Assembly: GCF_000005505.3 (NCBI RefSeq)
Contig: NC_016131.3
Location: forward strand, 63,969,355 to 64,033,354
Length of the DNA stretch: 64,000 bases
Origin: Brachypodium distachyon
Taxonomy: Eukaryota > Streptophyta > Magnoliopsida > Poales > Poaceae
Direction of reading: 5' to 3'
Below, in pieces: positions 47,834 to 59,050 of this stretch. Position 1 is the first letter of the stretch. Every line of letters begins with the position of its first letter. The notes under the pieces are model-generated. The model did no database searches. It was not told the DNA's origin and saw only the letters and a list, made by a program, of their open reading frames with translations. A program made the translations under genes and the position numbers.

Positions 47834-48377
47834 TCAGCATGGCAATGGGGCGGGTCTGAACGGACGGAGCATATATCCATATCCACATTCATCCACCAAA
47901 GTATCCGTGGAGCGAAAACAATATTCATATCCATATCCACCGGGTATGCGGGTCCATGGAGCAACATAAAATGTCTTAAACAACAACATATAAGCCTCAC
48001 AAATTTCTCACAAGAGGCAATATACATAGCTCACAAGAAGTCTCACACAATTGAGAAAATAAGTCTTATTACAACACAACACAGTACATAGGTGAATATA
48101 GAAGATACGATGACATATTTCTTTTGAGTGGGAAGGAGAAGTATTTATATGACTCATATAGCTAAATAATGGACCCACATGTTAGTAATTTATTTATCTT
48201 ATTAAATACCGGGTATCCATGGATATTCATGGATCATATGTGATATCCGTGCCCGCTTCTTGAGTTGGCGGGTATTCATTAGTGGATATCCATGGAGCGA
48301 GAACCCACTGCATACCCGCGATCCATGTGCTGGATATCCATGGATATCCACATTTTGAATATTCATTGCCATCTTGA
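47834..48377. mobile_element. Non-autonomous hAT element
   Basis: The 8-bp direct repeat TTCTGGAG flanks it exactly (47826-47833 and 48378-48385). The ends TCAGCATGGCAATG and, reverse-complemented, TCAAGATGGCAATG match at 12 of 14 positions. The interior carries many TGGATATCCATGGATATCC-type palindromic motifs near both ends, typical transposase-binding subterminal repeats. No coding frame. Confidence 0.75.
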
Positions 48378-48468
48378 TTCTGGAGCAGCCCAATCTGAAT
48401 ATTAATTGTTAAAATCTAAAATAAGAGAAAAGTGCAACGCCCGTTTTCATTAAACTCACTATCAACTA

Positions 48469-48581
48469 CTCTCTCTGTCTCATATTAAGTGTCTCAAATT
48501 TGTTCAAATATGAATGTACCTATACATAAAAAGCGTCTAGATACATGTAATATTTTGACACTTAATTTGGAACGGAGGGAG
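48469..48581. mobile_element. Stowaway MITE
   Basis: CTCTCTCTGTCTCATATTAA pairs with TTAATTTGGAACGGAGGGAG; TA on both sides. Confidence 0.7.
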
Positions 48582-48585
48582 TAGA

Positions 48586-49312
48586 ATATATTGCTGCTAC
48601 ATTATATCCGGTGCTCTCACCCTCAAAACATGCCCATAAAAAGCGCTGAAAATAAACCACAAGATCTCCAACGCACACCCTTAAGTATGTAAGACACTAA
48701 GGCATTATTCACTACTAGTGTATTTTGAATCACAAGTGGATCGAGTATTTGAGATGACCGTGTGTTCTCAAACCTCCTTCCACCCGAAAACACCAATATG
48801 AGAAGTATTTTTAATTAATGTGAAAATTAGATGTTTTATGAGAAAAAAAGGATTTATCCCATGTAATCCATACTTATACACATTCGGGATTTCTAGTATT
48901 TTTTGGATTTGGAGATGATAATAGTCTACGAACCATATAGAAAACACCAGTGTGAAGAAAGGAGATTTTTCTAGAAAAACGACGCACACGTCTATCCATC
49001 GGTTAGTAGAACTAGCAAATGCGTCATTTACGACATCCACCAAAAGGTTGCGCTCGGCGAAATCATGCTTTTCCTTGACCTCACTCTGCTTCTGTAAAGG
49101 CACCTGTATATGACTGCAGCAAATTGGCAAGGGAGATTAGGAGCTGCTCTGGATCTATCGGTCCGATAAACCACCTTTTGGAGTACTTGGCAAGCATGTG
49201 GTGCCGACAAGCAAAAGGAATTGTTCAAAGTTAGCAGCTGAACATCCTCAAATTAAGTACGCATGCATCTTTTTAAAATAAAATAAAATCAGAAAACCAC
49301 ATTTTTTAGGTG
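48586..49312. other. Intergenic; unassigned minus frame
   Basis: A minus frame at 48768-49130 (around EVKEKHDFAERNLLVDVV) is open for 120 codons but matches no family I know. It has no intact splice context and I do not call it a gene. Confidence 0.4.
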
Positions 49313-49692
49313 TCGTCTCATCATCGAGCCCCTCCTTTTGCTAATTTATCCACAGAAAACACACATTTTCGGACAGACCGCCCACTAGTCCAAGACATAG
49401 GTTTAAACCCGTTTGATATGATTTCTGACTAATATGCCCCACCTGTCAAATGTCACGTCGGACCCGACTGGACCCAACCCGACCTGGTAACCTGCAATTT
49501 ACTCCCCTAGCCCCCCCCCCCCCTTCTCCTTCCTGCATTTTCGGGTCCGTTGTTGCACCTGACAGGTGAGGGCTGCCTATAAGGAATCGTGTTAAACGGG
49601 TTTAAACATGTGTTTTGGGCTAGTTGAGACAGTCTGACCGAAAATGTGTGGTTCTGCGGGTAAATTAGCAAAAATGAGGCTCGGTGAGACGA
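49313..49692. mobile_element. Foldback MITE with long inverted arms
   Basis: Left TCGTCTCA, TTTTGCTAATTTA, CACACATTTTCGG and GTTTAAACCCGTTT pair in order with the right arm. The hinge near 49508-49523 is a run of C. No coding capacity. Confidence 0.7.
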
Positions 49693-50407
49693 AATTTTAT
49701 TCTTTTTTTTCTGTATTTGTCGCCACGAAGTTGAATTAGGTCATAATTAATGTCCTCATATATACTGCCTTGTCATCATCTTATCAAGTCCAACCACCCC
49801 CGGAGAAAAATGAATCTTCCTTGGCTTCCAAGATCGACCATACCAGACAGGTTGCTTCGCGTGTGTAACCTAGATTTCGAGCAGATAGCTGTTGTTAATG
49901 CCTTAATGGAATCAGTACAGTATGATCGATAAGCCAGGTTAGCCTACCAACAATCCACAGACAAATGCACTGTCACAACTACCCGTGTTTTCCGCCCAAA
50001 TCATACATTTTCTTACAGTGAGATCTATTGACAGGGTTAGCCTACCAAGTCAAAAACGGAATGCATGTACCGCCACAAAATTTTGGGCTTCGCACAAATC
50101 ATACATTATCCGTGGTTAACTTAAAAGTGTCAGCATCTTCATTGCGATGGAGACTCGAAAAAGGCTTCTAGAACATGATATGGATAGGTGCCACATGCAA
50201 CCATTCGCTTCGTTATCAGAGGCGAACTTTGGTGTTGTTTCCAATTGAGAACGATGACGAAGAATCCAAACAAAAATAATTTCAAGTCACCAACTAGATT
50301 CTTTACCACGGTGTATCTGCGTGTTCACTGAGCTAATTGGGCTGCAGCATGCACCCCCTATGCACAACATATATGGGCAAATAATATACATGGTATAATC
50401 TTTACCA

Positions 50408-50604
50408 CTCCCTCTATCTCATATTAAGAGACCCAAATTTGTCTAAAAATGGACGTATCTATTTTTTTTGACTGAAAACTGTAAGGGAGGCCCCGACAGT
50501 AAATATATTTCATTAACAAAATGTTATGTACCAAGGGATAATTACAGAGCTAAGGTAGAGACCTCAGCCAGTAATATTTTGGCATTTAATATGGGACGGA
50601 GGAG
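50408..50604. mobile_element. Stowaway MITE carrying a short insertion
   Basis: CTCCCTCTATCTCATATTAA at the left and TTTAATATGGGACGGAGGAG at the right are inverted ends. A ~105-bp segment (from TTTTTTTTGACTGAAAACTG) interrupts the interior and resembles a retroelement 3' end. Confidence 0.6.
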
Positions 50605-51042
50605 TATTATCTTTTATATTTATCTTCATTTTTACTATTATAAAGACGTCAATTGTTGACGGTGGTCCATCCACCATCAAACCATCTACCCCTTGTTAGA
50701 TCTTGCATGAACAATTAGAATAAGAGTGAGAGGATGTCGAGTACAAATGATATATATTATAAATCTGTAAACATGTAGTGTTACCAATTTTGTAAATCTG
50801 TAGTAACCGCGGAAGGGGGTGGGAGGGGGCGTTTATTTTCAGTACGGAACTTTAGGATGAGGCCTAAGTATAATCATGTATTTTTCTATGGTGCAACGTG
50901 GCTGACAACATGGAAGGCTCCATGCGTTGCAAAAAAAAAATCTAACAAATACGAAAAGAAAAATGAAAAAAACCTTGTATAAAAAGATTCTTAAATAAAA
51001 AATTAAATTTGGTTTTTGGATAATTGGCATAAATTATTGGTA

Positions 51043-51157
51043 CTCTCTTCCATCCTAAATTCTTGTCGTGGTTTTAGTTCAAATAACTTCCTCAGATTCT
51101 AAAACCTTGTCATGGTATTTGAACTAAACGACGATAAAAAATTAGGATCGGAGGGAG
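51043..51157. mobile_element. Stowaway-like MITE
   Basis: CTCTCTTCCATCCTAAATTC pairs with AATTAGGATCGGAGGGAG; TA on both sides. Internal CATGGTATTTGAACTAAA mirrors GTGGTTTTAGTTCAAATA. Confidence 0.65.
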
Positions 51158-51327
51158 TACTTGACAAACATATTTGTGATATCTAGATTTTCAAAACAAA
51201 TAGAAGGGTGGAAAGAATAATAACGGAAAAGGTATACTTTCTATTAGGTTTGGTGGAAATCGAGACGTTCGTCAAGTGTCTTTTTAATTTGTTAAGTTCA
51301 TTTTAAAGTCAATCACACTGATGTGTA

Positions 51328-51409
51328 CTCCCTCCGTTCCGTAAATGTTGACACGGTTTTGAACTAGCTCTAGTTCAAAGCCGCGCCAACCTTTATGGGA
51401 CGGAGGGAG
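51328..51409. mobile_element. 82-bp palindromic MITE
   Basis: CTCCCTCCGTTCCGTAAA pairs with TATGGGACGGAGGGAG, and the interior TTTGAACTAGCTCTAGTTCAAA is palindromic. The whole element is one hairpin between TA dinucleotides. Confidence 0.75.
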
Positions 51410-51766
51410 TATTATTGATTTAGGTTCATCACGCAAAACAAGTTATCTTGTTGTTACGGGCATGCCCAGAAGCCTAAATCCCGCATAATAAAACCTGGAT
51501 GGAGAAACTCGGTTATCTTTGTAATCCTATGTTGTGCCAAATGCAACCCCCTATGCGCCAATATCTAAAAGCTTCTCCCACATTGGCATGACTCAGGGAA
51601 TGTACAATGCTTGATAAGACGGCCTTCTCTTATGTGTTCCACGTCATTTAAAAAAGACAAGAAAACATATTGTACAATAGGTCATCTCTTATTGCCTTAA
51701 CTTACAATTAATGCTTAGATAAATAAAATTAAATAAATAAATTCTAAGAAAAGGTGAAATCTAGTA

Positions 51767-51879
51767 CTACCTCCAATCCTAAATTGTTGACGAAATATTA
51801 CGTGTATCTAGACGCTTTTTAAGAATAGATACATCTATATTTGGACAAATTCGAGACAAGAATTTACGATCGGAGGGAG
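51767..51879. mobile_element. Stowaway MITE
   Basis: CTACCTCCAATCCTAAATTG pairs with AATTTACGATCGGAGGGAG; TA on both sides. Confidence 0.7.
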
Positions 51880-52592
51880 TATAATGGAAAATTTGCATTT
51901 TTTTTTGCATTATCCTTCTCGTGAAGAGATCATCTCTTAGCTAAGAGATGGCAAATGTCTTTCTTCATTCCTCTCTCCTCAAATCAGCAATTATCCTATG
52001 TGGCATCGCTAAGAAAAGGCTAACATCACGCCATTGTACAAGCCCTCATTCCTGTCCGCTAATTAGACCCACCTGACACACACCAAGATTTCCATTGCTC
52101 ATTGATTGGATTTGGATTGATCTCACGTGTTTCTCGCCAACCCTTCCTTATAATAACAAGCCATAGCTGCTGCGTGTATAAAGGGCGGCCTTTATGGTTG
52201 GAAAACAGGGACACATTATTAGGAGCAATGCAGGCATCACACATGAACATTGCATGAGCAGTGCTGCATGCCGTATATTTATCAAATAGCTATCTGATCA
52301 AGAAACAGGGCATCGGATCCCTTTTTCTGTATTAAGTTCTCACTGATATGATGTTTTGAAACTGAAAATGCTGTAAACTCCATGATTCGTTCTTGCAATG
52401 GAACCGGGGAATGAGCTCGGTTCGTCTTTAAAAAAAAAAAGATGAGAGTGATTTCCCTCCAGAAAGAGAGGATCGAAGACGAGTGTAAATTACATATCCA
52501 TTGTGTAACACGCGGTAGGCATGTATGCATGTGATGTCGGTTGTGCACCGGGTCTTTACGGTTCTCACCTCACGCGTGCAATTGCAAAGCTC

Positions 52593-52601
52593 TATATATA
52601 T
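52593..52601 (+). promoter_or_regulatory. TATA box of the ENSA-like gene
   Basis: TATATATAT lies just under 300 bp before the ATG at 52890, implying a leader of about 265 nt with pyrimidine-rich stretches. Confidence 0.5.
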
Positions 52602-52889
52602 CGGGTTACCTCCTCTGCTGGCACTTCACTTCTCCTTTGCCCCTCCCTCCTATATCCCTCTCCCCACGCAGCGTGCACAAGGTTCTCTTCTTCCCCTCTC
52701 AACTACCCAATGACGCTTGCATTGCAGCTTTCATTTCACAGCATTGGATTGGCCTCCCGGCCCTCTTTTCGTGCGAAAGTTGTTCGCCGTCGTCTTGCTG
52801 TTTATCTGCTCGTAGTCAGGCGCTAAAACTTGCAGTATCGTTTCTTGCAGAGAAGTGAGGGAGGAGATCGAAGCAGGGGGGAACAGGAG

Positions 52890-55237
52890 ATGGCAGGCCG
52901 CGGTGAAGCCAAGTCATCGGTTTCTCCGGGTGAAGAGGTAAAACAAATTCAGTAGCTTCTGTGCATTTTCTGCTGGCGAAAACGAACATGATCGGTGACT
53001 GCAATTTCGAACTTCTCTTTCAATGGTTTCCTAGCTTAACTGAACAAAATACAGTGCCTCTGCCTTCTGAATTATGGGGGGGGGGGGGGGGGGGGTCTCT
53101 GGCTGGTACTTGATAGAGATATCTAGAGTAACACGCCCTCGAAGCCAGGCTTGATTTGGCCTCATGGCGAAATTCAGATATACATGAACCCTTGATGCAT
53201 AACGAAGATAAGATAGTTTAAGAGTTTCAACTAGTCCAACTCAGAAACCGGGTTTGCTTAGGAAGCTGTCCTTGGTGTAATCTTGTATCCGGTCCCTGAA
53301 CACACAACCTCTCAACCATAAATATGCAGGGATAAACTCCTGAATCATCTTTGTTCGCCCATAAACTGTGACATGCGGCACAAGAGTCAGGGATTCCTTA
53401 AGTCGTAGTGTTTGCCTATGTCATTTTCCTCGCCTTTAGGCCGCTAAAACATGCTAGGCTATCAGGGAAAGAAGGAAATCGTCAAAACAAGCAATTATAC
53501 CAAAATGTTATTTCGGTGCATCTTTGATGGGGCTTAAAATCGAACTATCGAAAGCAACTTCCTACAGACCATTACCTAACGCAATCCTAAATTAAAACGC
53601 ACTTATCCTCAACACCTACCTAGCGAACCTGCAAGATCCTGCACTACCGGCTAGCTACTACTGTACTACCTTGCAAGTAGTAACAGCAGTAGAGCTAGTG
53701 TAGGTTACGTGCAACAACTGTAGATTGCTCTTGTTGACCACGCGCACCAACACTAGTTAATTACCAAAGAAAGGAAGGAAGGACGGATGAAAAGCAAGCT
53801 AAATCTAAACTCTACGCAAGAATCCATTGACCGAAAGCTCCGAGGAGGTTTCTGAAGAAAACAAAGACGAGGTGCGTGCGTGCCTTGTGATGGCTGACGG
53901 GCTAGCACTTTGTCTTGAGCCGTCGCTAGCTGTCCCACACTTCCATTGGCCACCACCACACCATACCGCCCAAGAATCTCTCTCGCCTTCGTCACCTCTG
54001 CATGTCAGCTACGTACGCCCGAACAAACAAACACCTCAGGTACCACCGGCTGCATGCTGGGATCAGCGGTTTCAATTCAGCCCGGAGCGAAGGCGAAGCG
54101 GCTCAAGCTGGAACGTACCCCGTCGCTTTCGTCAGTTCGTGGCCTTTGTTAGGAGATCGCCATCGGTATATCTCGCATAAACATTCCAGTGGATCAGAAG
54201 CGACCACGCAGCGGTTTTGAGTTACGCGTCCGCGAGGACGATCTGCGGTTTTGGCGCCTGTGACCGCGAAAGGGACGCTGCCGCTTTTGGCCAAAGAACC
54301 TTTCTGTTGTTCTTTCGGCCGTGCGGTCACGGTTGATATATACGGACGGCGGCCGCAAACAAAGGCAGATGCAATGCCGGGCAGGGACACGGCTCGGTGC
54401 GTGCCCGTCGTGTCGAGATCCACCGGACTGGACTGGATAATTGTCTGCGTTTGTGCCGGCAGATTGCCATGGACCCCCGAGCAAACGGGATAAGCATGCA
54501 TGCATGGAGGGAAATTCGATCAGTGTGTCGCGGAGCTTCGAAATAGAAAATGATGCGTTGGCTTTTCTTCCGCTCGTGTTAGGCGGGGGAGGCTCTCTAG
54601 CTGTCTCTGATTGGATTTTCTTTTCTTTTTTGAGCGGTGTCTTGTTTGCAGGCCTATGTTGAGAAGAAGTTTGGAGGAATTGCGCCCAAGAAGCCTCTGA
54701 TATCGAAGGTACTCCGTATTCAGCAGCAATGTAGCACCACTGTTGTAGCGATCGGAACTCTCAGTATTCCTTGACTACAATGACTAGGACATTCCTCTGT
54801 GTGTTAGTAGTTAACAACAACAGGGTCATGAATTATATGTATGAAAGCGCATCTGGCCATTTCCCTAATTTGGTTGCATTCGTGCGTGCTAACGCAGGAC
54901 CATGAGCGTGCCTACTTCGACTCCGCAGACTGGGTCCTCGGCAAGGTCAGAGAACAGAACAAATCGCCCGACATTTATTCAGAGTATATCTTTGGGACGA
55001 CATCTAACACCATGTTTTATCTCCTGGCATTTTCTTCAGCAAGCTGCGAACAGCAGCAGCTCAAGGCCCGCAGTCGAATCTCTGAAGCCCAAGCTGAAGG
55101 TCAGTAGAACAGCATGCCTGAATATTGCTGTCACTGTGTCGGTGTAGAAAAACTTACAATGGTTGCTTGCTTCGTTTCCTCAGAGAACGCCTCATCACCA
55201 GCTTCCCCCTCGCAATCCGACCTGCGCATCTGGCTGA
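52890..55237 (+). CDS. Endosulfine/ARPP19-like protein (PP2A-B55 inhibitor family)
   Basis: Small phosphoprotein family that, once phosphorylated by Greatwall-type kinase, inhibits PP2A-B55 at mitotic entry; the role in plants is less well defined. Five coding exons: 52890-52937, 54652-54708, 54898-54945, 55040-55099 and 55184-55237, giving 88 residues. The conserved core is KKFGGIAPKKPLISK, then DHERAYFDSADWVLGK. FDSADW (42-47) is the plant form of the phosphorylated FDSGDY motif, with Ser44 as the expected site. The C-terminus (RTPHHQLPPRNPTCASG) follows the standard CAG acceptor at 55183. If the AG two bases further on (55185) is used instead, the frame shifts. It then reads to a donor at 55245 and a last exon 55327-55395 ending KSSEKETSDYESSD. 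I favour the first form. Intron 1 is 1.7 kb. Confidence 0.85.
53076..53095. repeat. Run of 20 G in ENSA-like intron 1
   Basis: Uninterrupted G20 between ATTAT and TCTCT. Length is likely unreliable because of polymerase or assembly slippage. Confidence 0.9.
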
Positions 55238-55674
55238 GACTTAAGGTAAGAAGAGGCCTCAGATCGACTCTCAGGCTTTTTCTGATGACAGATTCACATG
55301 ACATTCCTTGCTTCTTGTCGCCGTAGGAGGCACACCGCAGCAGCATGGTGAAGAGCTCGGAGAAGGAGACAAGTGACTACGAGAGCTCGGATTAGTGTTT
55401 AGCTGGTCCTACCGAAAAACTCTGCATGCAAATTGGCTTCTTGGCACTTCAGCTTCTATATGTCTGAAGTGATTAGTTAACGTTATCAGGGTTAAGTCAG
55501 ATGGAACTTGGTATTTTAGAATCTTGCTACATTCACCCAAAAATAAACAAATTTGCAATTTGAAGTCACTCGAGAAATAGTTTTTCCTAAAGTTCACAAA
55601 ACCATGGTTATCACGAATTGTCTCACATAACCACTCTTTGGACGGACGTTCTCACATAATTCAAATATGTCACT

Positions 55675-55786
55675 CACTCCGTCCCATACTAAGTGACTCA
55701 AATTTGTATAAAAATGGACATTTCTATATACTAAAATACGTCTAGATACATGTAATATTTCGGCACTTAATATGAGACGAAGAGAG
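55675..55786. mobile_element. Stowaway MITE
   Basis: ACTCCGTCCCATACTAAGTG pairs with CACTTAATATGAGACGAAGA; TA follows the right end. Interior GTCTAGATACATGTAATATT is shared with the copy at 48.5 kb. Confidence 0.65.
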
Positions 55787-55932
55787 TAGATTAAACAATT
55801 TCTGACAACTAGCTGAGACACGTGCAGAGTCGGGTCCATACCAAGGAGGTGAGGTCGGATTTCGGTTTTGTGCGAATGACCATCTGAAAAGTGATTTTTC
55901 GTTGCGACAGTTAGGGATAGCTGTTGATTCTA

Positions 55933-56176
55933 CTCCTTCCGTCCAACAATACGAGGCATATTAGGTTTCGGTTGATCAAACCTTTGATTACAAATTACTT
56001 CATGAATACGTGACTAATGTGATCAAAATCATAACTATAAGCAAATATCCTCGAGTATGAATATAATGGATATGAATTTATGTCATAGTTATAAAATATA
56101 TATTAATAGAGTAATTTATGGTCAAAGCATTGGTCAAAAGAAAACTAATATGTCCCTTATTATTGGACGGAGGTAG
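55933..56176. mobile_element. Stowaway/mariner-like MITE
   Basis: CTCCTTCCGTCCAACAATAC pairs with TTATTGGACGGAGGTAG; TA on both sides. Inner TTTCGGTTGATCAAA and TTGGTCAAAAGAAA are also inverted. Confidence 0.7.
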
Positions 56177-56180
56177 TATT

Positions 56181-58621
56181 AAACTTAGAAAAAAATGTGG
56201 TTTTCTGGGGAAAAAAGTCTAAGTCAACCTATAACAATAACAATAGACACTTCATGAAATAGAAGGTTCAGAGAAGCAAGACACTCACCAAGACACCATG
56301 ACCGCCCGGCAACTCACGAGGCCCTGCGCCGACACCGTCCTCTCTCGCGTCTCTTGCCATGGAGCTTGGCTGCACGTGCACTGGCACTCACGGCGTTGCG
56401 AGCCGGCGTGTGGCAGACAGCTAGGGTTGGCGACGGCGAGGAGTAGAGAACTACGAATCGAACTGTTCGTTTCCTGCTCGCGACCGTTTGGCCAGATGCA
56501 CCGTGCTCGCAGATGCTGCGACAGAAACAACAGGTGATGAGCAGGTCCAGGAAGAGCCGAGGAGATGGGCTGGATGATGGGCCTGTATTTCCGGCTGAGT
56601 ATCTGGGCTGTATCCAAAGTCCACCTTTGACCCTGTAGATCTGCCTCTGGCTCGTCGAAGCATCCTCTAAAAAAAAAAACACAACACGCAATCCACCAGA
56701 GCATGTCTCCATATAAATCATGTTCTCCTCCAAAATTCCATCATCTGAACTCACCGGTCGGAATCAAGTTATTTGATACTCCCTCCCTCCCATATTAACA
56801 GCATGTATCCATCAGACCTCGTTAGTACAGGCTTCTTCGTACAGGCCGAGCGAAACACTTGTTAAATTTAAATCATGGCTCCGAACATGCGGTGGTTTAC
56901 CAATTGGGCCCTTAGTCCATTGGGTCCTTGCACTTGAGCTTTATAAGCTTGTCGGACACAGAATCGATTACAGGCGTGTAGACAGGCCCATCTACACCTA
57001 GTGGTGCTACAATTCCCATCAACATTCATCCCAATGTCACTCGGATCTTACCGTTTTGGTACCATTTTCCTTTCAAAAAAGAAGGAGAAAAACTAGTACA
57101 GTATCCTTGCTGAGTGCACTATGCTACTCCCTCTGACCCATATTAATTGTCTCAGATTTAGTACAAATAATCCGGCCGGAGGTAATACTTCATTTTCCCC
57201 ATCCCTTCTAGTTTTTTTTTCTGCATTTTCCCAGTTACCACAATATGATACTACTCCATCCCAAAATAAATGACACTGATTTGTATAAGAATTTATACAA
57301 ATCCACGTCACTTTTTTTGGAATGGAGAAGTACCTTTTTTCTAAGGTGTGATTGCTGTCAAAGTTGAGAACCAATCACTCTCCCAAATCTATCGAATCTG
57401 GCCAATCCGGGTATGCAGGTCGCAGATTGCAACTCACCAGATAACTAGTGATGTAGTGTAATCTGTTACTCCATTTCTTTCCAATTCCTTCTGCTAGCCT
57501 TTTTTCTTTTGCCTTTTTCCCCTGTCCTGCGTTCAAGTAGGAATCCATCCACCTTTCAATTTTGTCATGCCATTGTAGTACCAATCTAGATCTGGATACA
57601 GCTGCACTGCCTGCACACATGAGTACTTGGACCAGTGTACCATACTTTCTCACACATGCATACATATGCTCAGTTCAGCCAGCTTTGGATCGTGTGGCTG
57701 CCCTTGGTTCTTCCTTGCCCATCAAAAGATCTTCTATCTCATTATTTTTTGTCACTTATAAGCTGTAACCTTCGTTCAGTCCGTTGTTACCCTGCTGGCC
57801 TGCTACACCAATTTAATAATCGCCCATGTTGCAAACATGAATGATTTAGTAATCAAGGCGAAAATGATGATTTTCTTTGTTCAAAGTGGGGAAAAGATAA
57901 AAGCTCGTGATCGACGTGACTATCTGCTTTGTTTACAGGCTTTCATACGACTAAATCAGGTTATGATCATATCATGTGTCGATCTACCTAATTTGCGTCT
58001 AAACTAGCACCATCATAAATCATTTCTCCACTGATCAGGATCGCCCTTCCTTTTGCTTTTAGCGGGATGCTGCTGGTTATGTTATTGGATTGCATGATCT
58101 TTATAAAGCTTCAATCATGGTCAGGATAAGATCTTGCAAGGAATCATCTAAAAAAAGATCTTGCATGGTTTCATCTTTCCTCACATTTTTCTCTCTTTGG
58201 TAGTAACACAAATCAAACAAATGGGTTGGCAACAAACAAGAGCGTGCATGCAGTGTTGGATCCAGATGCAAATGCATACTACATGCCTGCAAAAGGCTGT
58301 GTGCGTATGGTTGGGAAGGTCTGGAATAGAACCAACTAAAGCAGTGAGAGCCAGGCCAGCATCATGGAAACACCTTTCCAGTTGAAAAGAAGGCTGGAGT
58401 ATGCGATGGCAACCATAAAAAAAGAACAACAAGATCATCGAGTCGATCAAGTTCTTGTTAGACTGGTAGATTGAGATCAAACAGGCGCCCACGTCCACGT
58501 GTCGTCAGCTCGAAGGAGAGGCTACATGCATGCGAGCTGGAGCCAGGATGCCAGCCGGGTAATGAGTTTTACACACTCCACTATTCTCTGTTTGAGCAAC
58601 AAATGAATGAGGTGGTTACCG
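56181..58621. other. Intergenic with MITE remnants before the CACTA element
   Basis: Frames at 56285-56760 on both strands are not recognisable. Two short Stowaway-like pieces lie at 57127-57183 and 57254-57330 (palindromic TTTGTATAAGAATTTATACAAA). A further left half sits at about 56781. No gene seen. Confidence 0.5.
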
Positions 58622-58649
58622 CACTATTACAAAACGATCTATATGTAAC

Positions 58650-58918
58650 GGTACATCAGTAACGGGTCCGACACGACCATTACTGATGAACAATATCAGT
58701 GTCGGTCGCGGCCGCGACCGTTACTGATGAACAGAGCGGGGTCTGTCCGTCCCCGCCCAGCCATACATCAGTGGCGGTCGCGCGAGACGACCGCCACTGA
58801 TGAACCATCATACCTCGCGAGAGACATCAGTGATGGCCAGTTAAGAGTCGACCGCCACTGATGAACCACGCATCAGTAACGGTCGCGTTAGGCGACGCGA
58901 CCGTTACTGATGTATCCC
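58650..58918. repeat. Subterminal palindromic array of the outer CACTA element
   Basis: At least six copies of CATCAGTAACGG/CATCAGTGGCGG and their complements (CCGTTACTGATG, CCGCCACTGATG) alternate head-to-head around GC-rich spacers such as GTCGCG. In CACTA elements such arrays bind the transposase accessory protein. Confidence 0.8.
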
Positions 58919-59050
58919 CTATTATCAGTAAGTCACCCAAGTCCCGATCGCCACACCACCCTGGTAGCGCCTCCTCCCTCTCCCTTCCTCCTCTCCCCCC
59001 CCCCCCCCCCCCCCGCCGGCCGCCGTCTCCATGGCCGGCGAGCTCCATTT

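Noticed and set aside
48768..49130. 120-codon minus frame
   Set aside because: AT-rich, no recognised domain, no coherent exon structure.
56285..56760. Overlapping GC-moderate frames on both strands
   Set aside because: Neither translation has a known domain, and both break without splice sites.
58650..58918. Short regularly spaced repeats resembling a CRISPR array
   Set aside because: The units are inverted, spacers are not unique, and the genome is a plant; they are CACTA subterminal repeats.
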